Positions 53,984-62,423 of a DNA stretch of 64,000 bases are shown piece by piece; the stretch's first letter is position 1; each line of letters begins with the position of its first letter. This DNA comes from Ostreococcus lucimarinus CCE9901 (lineage: Eukaryota > Chlorophyta > Mamiellophyceae > Mamiellales > Bathycoccaceae), in the NCBI RefSeq assembly GCF_000092065.1, contig NC_009358.1, positions 434,001 to 498,000 of the forward strand, read 5' to 3'. The position numbers and the translations under genes are program-made. The notes below the pieces were generated by a model. The model worked only from the letters and a program-made list of their open reading frames with translations, ran no database searches and had not been told where the DNA came from.

Positions 53984-56900
53984 CTAAGGGAAATCATCGG
54001 CGTCGCACGATGCGTCGGCGTCGCGCGAAGGTGGACGGAACGAGGCGACCGCGCCGGAGAGGGCGTGATCGACGGCTTTGGTGAAACCTTTGGCGCCGGT
54101 GACGGCGGCGTAGGGAACCTTGCGAACGGCGCCGAGGAGCGCGGCAGACGACGTGACATCGCCGGTGGCGTAATCTCGGATGGGCTCGACGACGAGTGCG
54201 TCGGTGGCGCGACGTGCGCCGCGCCACGCGGTTTTACTGGCGAGGGAGAGCCCGTGAAAGACGTTCGTCGGCGAAGAGACATCTTCGATTTCGCGTTCGG
54301 CGTCCACTATCATTCCTTCGGCGGCGGCGAGAAGGGCAGCGGATTGACCCGCGGCGAAAGCGCCGAGTTCGATCGATGATAGTGACACCTCTTTAACGAA
54401 AGAAGCGACGCCGAGAGCGAACCCAGCGACAACACCGCCGCGTCTGTTGTTTCGATGAAACTCCAGAGGTTTGGACACCAGACCGGCGGCTCGACGGCCG
54501 ATGTTGGTCGCCGATTTGATTGGCTTCACACTTTGCACAAACTTGTGTGCTTGTGTGCGCGTAATGTCATCAAGCCATGCATTTACGGCAGTTTGCACAA
54601 CCGGGACTACACCAGCGATTCCGGTAAGCCGAAGCGGCTGGATGTCGAGAAGGACCCCGTCCCAAGGCACGAGATTCAGCGCCTCGAGCAAGTTTCCAGA
54701 CCGCAGCGAGTCAATGTCAACTTGACGACCGCAATAGTCCAAACGAAGCGAAAGCCGATCGATCTCAATCTTTTGAAAGTATATCGACTCTTCACGTGGC
54801 GGTGATGCGACATGAGAAGAGTCATCAGAGTCGTCGGCAAAGACATCGAGCGCGAGCTTCAAGACGCGTTGATCGAGCTTGACGTGAATCGGTATCGACG
54901 AGGCCTTGAACAGATACTCAACTTCGGAAGGTGTTTTCGCATCCGGACGAACAGCCATTATGTCCAACGAACACATATCGCTTCGATCGCCTCGTTCGCC
55001 CGAGAGAACGTCGTATTTCAATACGTTTGGCCACGTTGCGCCCGCGGTGACGTCTGTACAAACAGCGTCGCGCACCGCGCACGCGATGCGATGCGCGGTT
55101 TCGCCTTCGCGCTGTGGGAACGAGTCAACGCGCACGGTGTTCGTTTTCAGTGAAAGTTTGATTCCTGCAGATACACCGAGCGGATCGACCTCCACAGAAT
55201 CCGCGTGCCTCGGCAAACTTGTCGGCGATTCGGACCAGAATAGCCCCGGCAAGATGTGTACATCGAACGTTTCGCCATTCACATGAACCGTGCTTTGCGG
55301 CACGACGACATCCTTTGGAAGCGGAAGGTATCGAGTGTGCGCATGGTCGCCGACACGCGGTAAAGACGGCGGCATCGCCGGTAGACGTGCTTCGACGAAT
55401 TCACCCGCAAATCGACTACGACTCATAATGGAGGCGTTCACGCCGCCGGCGCGCGCTCGACTTGAACTATGCTTTCTCACCGCCGTGACACTCCCTGCCG
55501 CTAACAACACCGTTTTACGCTTCCGACGGACTCGTCGATTGCTGCGATAGAAGAAGTTCTCGATTATGTTCGGTCCAACTCGGGCGTTCGTGTCACGTCG
55601 CACTAACAGACTTCTGTGATGAGCCTCACTAGTTTCCGTACTTCCGCGCTTCTGGCCTTCGAGTCGCCTAGGAAACATCTCGTCGTGATCGCGAGTCGCG
55701 GCGGCTATTTCATGCTCAGTTACGCTCGACGAGTATCGTGCGTGCGAGATATCTCTGGCCTTCTTCACAGGACTCACGAAGACGTACTCGTTCTCGTCGC
55801 CGCTCGCCGGACTCGCTGGACGATCAGCGCCTTCAACTTCCGACATGAATAGCCGCTTTAACGCGCGCAAAATGTCTCTCTGAAGCGACACGACGCAAGA
55901 TCGAGTGCTGACGGTGGCGATCGCAGTCTTCGAGCTTGAAGAGGACGTAATCAACGAAATCGCCTTTGCATTCATCACCGGCGCAAACCGCGCGGCGCAA
56001 ATAGTAGAATTCGTGAATGGAAACGCCGGTAACGTGCGAATGCCGTCAGTTGCCTTGATTTCGGGAGGCACCATAAACGCACTGATCTCGTTGCAGTACA
56101 TTTCGACGCCAAAGCTGGTCGAAACCCCCGCATCATGCGAACATTCTACCCCTTTGGAAGAAATGCGCAAAAAATCATTCTGAATGAGCGCGAACGAGTC
56201 ATTCGACTTGTATATGAGCACCAACTCGAATAAACTCAAAGAGAAACACAGTGTGGAAGAATCGCACACATTTGTATCGGCATCGACGTCTCTTGCGGGA
56301 GCAAAAGTATTCAGGCGCCGTATAAGCGGCTCGCACTGCGTTAACGAGGCCGACATTCCGACGACGTTTACGTCTGCGCATGCTGGCTCGCCCTCCATGC
56401 GAGCAAACGCGAGCGATGATTTCGAAGCGCCTTGATCTGAACTACGACACTCGACAAAGACTGTTTCGACGTTATCAGTAGTAACCCGAGCCGAATCAAA
56501 CTGCGTCCATACGAAATCTGAACCGAGAACGCCAGCGATGTTTGTCGCCGCAAAAACACGCGCACGCCTCAATTCGCACTCGACAAGTACAGAGTCATCG
56601 TCGGTGGAAGTCGAACACGTTCCATCTGTCAGTGGGGCATCAAGCTGCATGCGAAGCGCGCCGACATCGATTCCAAACGCCAAGGGGGTCATGACGGAGT
56701 CGGGCGTCGCGACTCGCAGCGCCATAGGGTGATTGTCTGGAAGCTCGTACATTGACTGAATGATAGTGGAAACCGATTCCACCACATCGATGCTCAACCT
56801 AGTTTCGATAATTGGCACATTCAATTTAACGAACAGTGACGCGTCGTTCGCAAGTTGCTCCCGAAGACATGTATCTGTCTCATTCGCTTCACGCCTGTTC

Positions 56901-58279
56901 TTCACCTTGGCCAAACAACGTTCGGGAAGCGAACCGTCTAGACGATACGCTGGATCTTCGAGCCAGTACACTGTCGCCGTGATATTTTCACTTAAGGACG
57001 CCGCTGTCACGCACTCGACACCATTCAATGCAAGTTTGGCGTGACCCATTTGCATCGACACGCAGTCGTCACGCAAGACTACACCGCACCTGTCATCGGC
57101 GCCAACCGAAGAAAGATGCAAAACCAACTCATGGTCGTCGTCGAACCCGTAAATACATCGCGCGTCACTCCAGCTCACATCTAATCGATCCGACAATTCA
57201 ATTCTAATCGCCGTCATCGTCAGTTTGCACACCACGTCGTCGAACGGCGCATCCATAGAAAACTGTGGACATTGAACGGTGAAGACCGTCGTTGCACTCG
57301 AAGGCTCCGCGGAAGAATCGATACCCAATGATTCCGACAACTCCCGTATTGCTACCTCTGCGTCGTCGAAGAACTCTTCGTTCAGCTCCTCGTTTGAGTC
57401 TTCGTAAACGCTGTCACCCATGCTCTCGCCCATGGCGTCGTTCGCTTCCTCATACGCGCTTGCGTACATGGCGGCCGACCCACTCGATAGCACATCGTCG
57501 ATGAATGAACGTCGCGGTCTCGACGTCGATGGCCGTTTTAGGCGAGCAGAAGATGCATTGGAACCAAATGCGTTCACGAGATCGACGAAATTCTTCACCG
57601 CGTGCACTGTAGCCGTCGTTTCGATGGTCTCCAACTCGACGTCGACGCGACTGAAATCACTTGGTATCTCTGCGTGCCCGGAAACGTCGCGCACCACGAC
57701 CTCGGACACCGAACATTCAACGCCAGTTGCGATTCGTCGCACAGACATCCCCGAGAAACTCACCCCTTGCCCGTGCGTATACTCTGCCGATTCGAGTCGC
57801 ACGAGAAACTTGCCCGCGCCCGCTGCGTCTTGCACCACTACGTTTACCCCTCTCAATCGCGCCTTGAGCCCACGACAGAGCGCATTCAACGCTTGCCGCA
57901 TGATCGCCGACCCTTGCGCGCGCGCGCCATCCTCTCTCTCGAGCGCGTCAAACACCTCCGCTTCGCCGCTCCCCGCGCTCGGTCGCGTCGTCACCGTCAC
58001 GTCCTCGAGCTCCAACGAGCACGACTCCCTCCCGATCGCCTCCCACGGAATCCGCCCCGTGACCGCCCCCACGCGCACCGCCACCAACTCCATACCCGTT
58101 CGCGCCTCAAAGTCGCCCGTCCACGCCGTGACGACGTTCGCGTCGAGCTCGACGTCCTCGAGTCTCGCCTCGCCCGCGCTCGCGTCCACTCTCGCTCGCC
58201 CGCGTTCGCCCTCACCGCCGCCGTCGCGCACCAACCGCGCGATCGCGCGTGATATGAAGTACTCGCATATTTTCCGCAT
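53984..58279 (-). CDS. ATG2: Autophagy lipid-transfer protein ATG2
   Basis: A 1431-residue protein. The N-terminus MRKICEYFISRAIARLVRDGG and the following DASAGEARLEDVELDANVV give the chorein-like start of VPS13/ATG2 bridges. The middle is poorly conserved repeat-groove sequence. The C-terminal block identifies ATG2: LDYCGRQVDIDSLRSGNLLEALNLVPWDGV, LTGIAGVVPVVQTAVNAWLDDI, then VKPIKSATNIGRRAAGLVSKPLEFHR and AGFALGVASFVKEVSL. ATG2 transfers lipids from the ER to growing autophagosomes with ATG9 and ATG18. It is somewhat short for the family (often 1600-2000). The first 150 codons are much more GC-rich than the rest. Confidence 0.9.
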   Translation of the reverse strand: MRKICEYFISRAIARLVRDGGGEGERGRARVDASAGEARLEDVELDANVVTAWTGDFEARTGMELVAVRVGAVTGRIPWEAIGRESCSLELEDVTVTTRPSAGSGEAEVFDALEREDGARAQGSAIMRQALNALCRGLKARLRGVNVVVQDAAGAGKFLVRLESAEYTHGQGVSFSGMSVRRIATGVECSVSEVVVRDVSGHAEIPSDFSRVDVELETIETTATVHAVKNFVDLVNAFGSNASSARLKRPSTSRPRRSFIDDVLSSGSAAMYASAYEEANDAMGESMGDSVYEDSNEELNEEFFDDAEVAIRELSESLGIDSSAEPSSATTVFTVQCPQFSMDAPFDDVVCKLTMTAIRIELSDRLDVSWSDARCIYGFDDDHELVLHLSSVGADDRCGVVLRDDCVSMQMGHAKLALNGVECVTAASLSENITATVYWLEDPAYRLDGSLPERCLAKVKNRREANETDTCLREQLANDASLFVKLNVPIIETRLSIDVVESVSTIIQSMYELPDNHPMALRVATPDSVMTPLAFGIDVGALRMQLDAPLTDGTCSTSTDDDSVLVECELRRARVFAATNIAGVLGSDFVWTQFDSARVTTDNVETVFVECRSSDQGASKSSLAFARMEGEPACADVNVVGMSASLTQCEPLIRRLNTFAPARDVDADTNVCDSSTLCFSLSLFELVLIYKSNDSFALIQNDFLRISSKGVECSHDAGVSTSFGVEMYCNEISAFMVPPEIKATDGIRTLPAFPFTNSTICAARFAPVMNAKAISLITSSSSSKTAIATVSTRSCVVSLQRDILRALKRLFMSEVEGADRPASPASGDENEYVFVSPVKKARDISHARYSSSVTEHEIAAATRDHDEMFPRRLEGQKRGSTETSEAHHRSLLVRRDTNARVGPNIIENFFYRSNRRVRRKRKTVLLAAGSVTAVRKHSSSRARAGGVNASIMSRSRFAGEFVEARLPAMPPSLPRVGDHAHTRYLPLPKDVVVPQSTVHVNGETFDVHILPGLFWSESPTSLPRHADSVEVDPLGVSAGIKLSLKTNTVRVDSFPQREGETAHRIACAVRDAVCTDVTAGATWPNVLKYDVLSGERGDRSDMCSLDIMAVRPDAKTPSEVEYLFKASSIPIHVKLDQRVLKLALDVFADDSDDSSHVASPPREESIYFQKIEIDRLSLRLDYCGRQVDIDSLRSGNLLEALNLVPWDGVLLDIQPLRLTGIAGVVPVVQTAVNAWLDDITRTQAHKFVQSVKPIKSATNIGRRAAGLVSKPLEFHRNNRRGGVVAGFALGVASFVKEVSLSSIELGAFAAGQSAALLAAAEGMIVDAEREIEDVSSPTNVFHGLSLASKTAWRGARRATDALVVEPIRDYATGDVTSSAALLGAVRKVPYAAVTGAKGFTKAVDHALSGAVASFRPPSRDADASCDADDFP

Positions 58280-58552
58280 CCTCGCTCGCTCTCGCGCGCG
58301 CGCGTCCCCGCCGTCGCCGCGCCGACGAAATCCGAGGTGCCGAGTGACAGGTGCGTCGCGTTCGCGTCGCGCGTTTAAATTCTGCGCCTCGCCCGCGCGC
58401 GCGAGCTCGCGCGCGCGCCGCGAGCCTTCGCGCGCGACCGATCGACGCCTCGCGACGGCGTTCGCGCGCGCGCGCGCGTGTGGTGCCGCGGGTCGATGCG
58501 CGCTCGAATCGCACCGCACATCGCGACGCGTCGCTCGCGACCGATCGCGCGC

Positions 58553-58768
58553 ATGACGCGCACGGAGGTCACGCTCGCGGTCGACTTCGCGTGCGAAGGG
58601 TGCGCGGCGTCTGTGCGCAGGATCGCTGAGCGCATCGAGGGCGTGCGCGAGGTCGAGATCGACGTCGAGGCGAAGCGGTGCGTGGTGCGCGGGGACGCGT
58701 TGGACGCGGAGGACGTTCTCGCGCGCGTGCGCAAGTGTGGACGCGCGACGACGCTGCTGATGGAGTGA
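58553..58768 (+). CDS. HMA-domain metal chaperone (ATX1-like)
   Basis: A 71-residue single-domain protein: TEVTLAVDFACEGCAASVRRIAERIEGVREVEIDVEAKRCVVRGD is a beta-alpha-beta heavy-metal-associated fold. The metal-binding loop has CEGC. The usual Met two residues before the first Cys is Phe (DFACEGC). Such proteins pass Cu(I) to P-type ATPases or superoxide dismutase. An in-frame ATG at 58496 would add 19 basic residues that could target an organelle; the shorter form is the standard ATX1 length. Divergent from ATG2. Confidence 0.85.
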   Translation: MTRTEVTLAVDFACEGCAASVRRIAERIEGVREVEIDVEAKRCVVRGDALDAEDVLARVRKCGRATTLLME

Positions 58769-58818
58769 CTTGCTCGTGTCCTGATGTTTTATTAGCGCGC
58801 GCGGGACGAATGGCACGA

Positions 58819-60234
58819 TCACGCGTCGTCGTCGTCGTCGCGCCGGCGGCCGCGGCGAACGGGCTTGGCGAACTTGGTCGCGACTTCGGGACCTTCGTCG
58901 TCGTCCTCGCCGTCGATGTCCCTGCCGTCGCAGACGTATAAAGCGACGAAAGTGCGACCGTAGCGCCGGTCGCGGACGCGGCGGAGACGCTTGCCGATGC
59001 TCGGGAGGATGTCACGCGCTTGGCCTTTGGCGTACTCGACGAGTAAAATGGTCGAGTCTTTGACCAGCGCCGACTCATCGAGCTGGAGGAGGAGCTCGGG
59101 ATACGATACTTTTTCGTACGGAGGGCAGAACGATATGAAATCGAACGCGCCGCCGACGCCTCGAGCGTTTTTGTGGTGCTGGTTCATGAAGGCTTGCACG
59201 CTTGCGGTGTGTGTCGTCGTTTGCTTGGTGAGACCGAGCGAATTCAGATTCTTGTTCGTGACGTTGTTCACCACCCAGGGGTCCATTTCGACGAAATGTG
59301 CCTCGACGACACCGCGCGATATCGACTCGATGCCGATCGCGCCAGTGCCGCAGAACATGTCCAACCATCTCGAGTCTGGCGGAAACTGCACGTTGCTTCG
59401 CGAACCGAGAAAGTTTAACATCATATCAAACGTCGCCCCACGCACCATGGACATCATCGGTCGCGTGTCTAAACCGCTCGGCGACAAAAGCTTTCTTCGT
59501 GCATACTTTCCAGCCACGATGGTCATGCGCTTGTGCGTTTTTCTCGTCGCCTCGTATTCCTTCTTCTTGTTAAACGTCGCCACCTCTTGTTTTTCCTCCT
59601 CGATTGCAAATAACAGATCCCTCGGTACCCCCATGCGCACCATGCGCTCGATGTCCTCCTTTTTCATCCCTTTATCATCCCTCTTTGCGTTTATCTCACT
59701 ACTTTCGCCCACCACGCGCTTCGGCTTCGCATCCGCCGCCGCGACGCCGCGCGGGTTCTTCTTCGGCGACTTTAACGACGTGTTCACCGCCTCCGAACTC
59801 CCACTCGCGCGATCGTTCTTCGTCGGCACGCGCACAAAGTCCATGACATATCCATTGCCACTGTCTTCGTCGTCGATGTTGAACAAATCTTCATTCGCCA
59901 CGCGCACGTTGGCGCCCTCCGGGACGAAGAACCAGTCGTCGTCCTCGTCGTCGTCCTCGTCGTCCCAGTCTTCATCGTCTTCGATCGCGATCGGGTCGTC
60001 GTCCTCCAAGTCTTCCTCGTTCCAAAACAATAAATCTTCCTCCGCGTCGGCCGCGCTGTCGTACTGTCCCTTGGCGCGCGTCGCGAGCGCGCGGCGCGGG
60101 AACGGAATCGACACGCGGTGGCGGCGGCGGCGGACGGGGACAGCGCGCGGTCGCGCGCACGACGTCGATGGCGGCGTCGCGACGCGAGAGCTCGACAGCA
60201 CGATTTGAGCGTGCGCGTGTGGCATCGCGCGCAT
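58819..60234 (-). CDS. RsmD-like rRNA guanine-N2 methyltransferase, plastid
   Basis: A 471-residue protein. A transit-like N-terminus is followed by acidic runs and a disordered linker. The RsmD domain starts near residue 240: YARRKLLSPSGLDTRPMMSMVRGATFDMML, motif I WLDMFCGTGAIGIESISRG, FVEMDPWVVNNV, and motif IV DFISFCPPYE. Bacterial RsmD methylates G966 of 16S rRNA. Motif IV is CPPY rather than DPPY/NPPY. The C-terminal tail is Arg/Asp-rich (GRRRDDDDDA). Plastid 16S rRNA is the expected target by analogy. A second Met lies at 60225. Confidence 0.87.
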   Translation of the reverse strand: MRAMPHAHAQIVLSSSRVATPPSTSCARPRAVPVRRRRHRVSIPFPRRALATRAKGQYDSAADAEEDLLFWNEEDLEDDDPIAIEDDEDWDDEDDDEDDDWFFVPEGANVRVANEDLFNIDDEDSGNGYVMDFVRVPTKNDRASGSSEAVNTSLKSPKKNPRGVAAADAKPKRVVGESSEINAKRDDKGMKKEDIERMVRMGVPRDLLFAIEEEKQEVATFNKKKEYEATRKTHKRMTIVAGKYARRKLLSPSGLDTRPMMSMVRGATFDMMLNFLGSRSNVQFPPDSRWLDMFCGTGAIGIESISRGVVEAHFVEMDPWVVNNVTNKNLNSLGLTKQTTTHTASVQAFMNQHHKNARGVGGAFDFISFCPPYEKVSYPELLLQLDESALVKDSTILLVEYAKGQARDILPSIGKRLRRVRDRRYGRTFVALYVCDGRDIDGEDDDEGPEVATKFAKPVRRGRRRDDDDDA

Positions 60235-60317
60235 CGGGAGCGCGGTCGAGGACGCGCGGATGTGTGCGGAACTTCGGCGGGCTACGCTAGAAACTAGAAA
60301 CTACAAATAACGAGGTG

Positions 60318-62111
60318 TCAATTCGACGCGGTCCAGAACGTTTCCTCGTTTTCGGCGCCGTAACCGACGTAACGAGGTCGACGTTTACCCGCGGGAGTGA
60401 AGTGCTTGAGATAAAATGGAAGCCCGCCCTCGACTTCGACGACGTCGTCGAAGACTTCGGCGAGCGCGCGCAAGGCGTCCAAATGATACGCCTCGGAGGC
60501 TTCGGCGGCATGAAAGACGACGACTGGGGACGATTTGTCGGCGTATTTGCCATCAGCGTTGATGTTGTCTATCATCACGTCCACGGCTGGGTTGTCCACG
60601 GCGTCTGATAAGCCACCCGTGCGAATCGCCGCGGGCATGGACGTTGCTCCCTTGAGCGTCTCTCGATTGAAGTCTTTGACGGGACGAATGTCAAAGACAA
60701 CGGCGCCGCCTTCGATCAAGCGCTGCGCCTCGCCAATATTTTCGACGCGCCATGGCAGGGGCTCTTCATCTTCCTCTTCTACGATCATGACAGGTTCGGC
60801 GTTTTTGGCGTGTTCCTGCACCGCGATTCGCAACTTTGCCTTCGCGTCCTCTCGCATCTTTACCGCCTCGGCGTCGGGCTCTTTCAACAATTTATCACGT
60901 GCTTCATCGCGCGCGGCTTTCCTCGTAGCCGCGCGTCGAGCGGCGACGAGCTCTTCGGGCTCTTGCCAACGCATGTACTCTCGAGCGAGCTGAATATTAT
61001 TCACGTTTTCTTGCTCGCCAACGACGTTGCGTCCGCACGCCAACAGCCGCTCCAGCGTGATCGTCACGTCGCCTAATTTCAACCTCCGACGTTCATCTAA
61101 ACCGACGAGCGAGTCATTTAAACCATCTAAGCCGACGTTGAACACGAAATCACTGACGGCGTCATCATACACACGCGCGCGTAACGCGCCGAAGAAATCT
61201 AAAGGCTGATTCGGAAATGTCGCGACGAGCGTTTCGCAACACGCCGTCGTCAACCCGTCATCCTTCATCATAGCGTGTATCATCTCAACCAACTCTTGCG
61301 ACGTCGGCTCCCACATCCAAAGATCCATTCGACCGTCTCTCGTTAGAGGCGCATACAGTCGAGAAAAATCATTCCCCGTGACGATGATTGGCACGCGCGC
61401 GTTGGTAGATTTGGAGTCCGTCCTCCAAACCAGTCCCTCGCTCACGATCGTGGGATTGTCACAAATGTTCATCAACGTCCCGTGCGTGATTTGATTATTT
61501 ACAGTCCCCAGATCGTCCTTAAACTTACCGATCCCGGCGTCGATGTCGTTGATAATAAGACAACTCAACTTCCCCGTCTCTCTCATCGCTCGCGCGGCGG
61601 TCAGATACCTTCGCCGCAACATCGCCCCGGGCTCCCCCGCCGTCGAATCCTCCAACTCCCCCGCGCTCGTTACGATCGGCTGCAACCCCATTTTCTTACA
61701 CGCCAACTCCACGTTCATCGTTTTGCCGCAACCCTTGTGTCCCCAAATCCCCAAAATTAACGCCGGAGACGTCGCGCCGAGCGCCCCCTTATCCTTCAAC
61801 AAGTTCTTCACCACGTGCGTCGCCACGCGCTCGGCGAAGCGTTCCGGCACGTGAAACCCATCGAGCGCGGCGAACGTTCGAAACTCACGCTCGCGATGTT
61901 CGCCCGTCGCGACGTCCGCGTCGACGCCGAGAACGCTTCCTTTAAAGAGCTCTTCTTCGACACCGCTGCGTTGCGAGTAGATGAAATCTTGCCCGCCGAG
62001 CGCGTCCTCGCGCGCCGCGCGTCGCGTTCGACCGCGCGAGACGCGCCCCTGACGCGCCACGCGCGCACCGACGGGCGCGCGCGACGTCCGCGCGGGCCCG
62101 CGCGGCGCCAT
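60318..62111 (-). CDS. Rubisco-activase-like AAA+ protein fused to a rhodanese domain
   Basis: A 597-residue protein. After a basic transit peptide comes an activase-type AAA+ module: Walker A GIWGHKGCGKTMN, SAGELEDSTAGEPGAMLRRRY, Walker B SCLIINDIDAGIGK, VTGNDFSRLYAPLTRDGRMDLWMW, FFGALRARVYDDAV, and the activase-specific CGRNVVGEQENVNNIQLAREYM. A coiled acidic linker follows. Residues 450-597 are rhodanese-like: ENIGEAQRLIEGGAVVFDIRPVKDFNRETLKGATSMP and VVVFHAAEASEAYHLDALRALAEVFDDVVEVEGGLPFY. His534 stands where the catalytic Cys belongs. The N-terminal activase Trp motif is missing. It could remodel Rubisco or another plastid client. An upstream Met at 62231 is possible. Confidence 0.9.
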   Translation of the reverse strand: MAPRGPARTSRAPVGARVARQGRVSRGRTRRAAREDALGGQDFIYSQRSGVEEELFKGSVLGVDADVATGEHREREFRTFAALDGFHVPERFAERVATHVVKNLLKDKGALGATSPALILGIWGHKGCGKTMNVELACKKMGLQPIVTSAGELEDSTAGEPGAMLRRRYLTAARAMRETGKLSCLIINDIDAGIGKFKDDLGTVNNQITHGTLMNICDNPTIVSEGLVWRTDSKSTNARVPIIVTGNDFSRLYAPLTRDGRMDLWMWEPTSQELVEMIHAMMKDDGLTTACCETLVATFPNQPLDFFGALRARVYDDAVSDFVFNVGLDGLNDSLVGLDERRRLKLGDVTITLERLLACGRNVVGEQENVNNIQLAREYMRWQEPEELVAARRAATRKAARDEARDKLLKEPDAEAVKMREDAKAKLRIAVQEHAKNAEPVMIVEEEDEEPLPWRVENIGEAQRLIEGGAVVFDIRPVKDFNRETLKGATSMPAAIRTGGLSDAVDNPAVDVMIDNINADGKYADKSSPVVVFHAAEASEAYHLDALRALAEVFDDVVEVEGGLPFYLKHFTPAGKRRPRYVGYGAENEETFWTASN

Positions 62112-62423
62112 CGCGCGAAACACTGTCGCTTCGGGACAAAAGTGCGCGCGAGACGACGGGGACACGAGCCGCGGGCGTTCGCGCGCCGCACAACGCGACG
62201 ACGACGCGCGCGACGCGCGCGCGCGGCGCACACGGGTCGACGCGCGAACGGCACGAACGTTGGCGGCGCGCGAACGACGCGCGGGGCGAAGGCGACGCGA
62301 CGTGGGACGATTGATGCGCGACGGTTCGAGCCGTTACTGCCGACGCGCAAACAATCGTCGACGCGTGCTGACGAAAGGCGCGCGCGCGAAGGTGGAGGAG
62401 CGAACGAGGAGTGGATAGTGATC
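62112..62423. promoter_or_regulatory. Divergent promoter region, activase-rhodanese / ion channel
   Basis: A 312-bp spacer between divergent starts, CG-alternating, with no TATA-like element and no gene seen. Confidence 0.4.
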
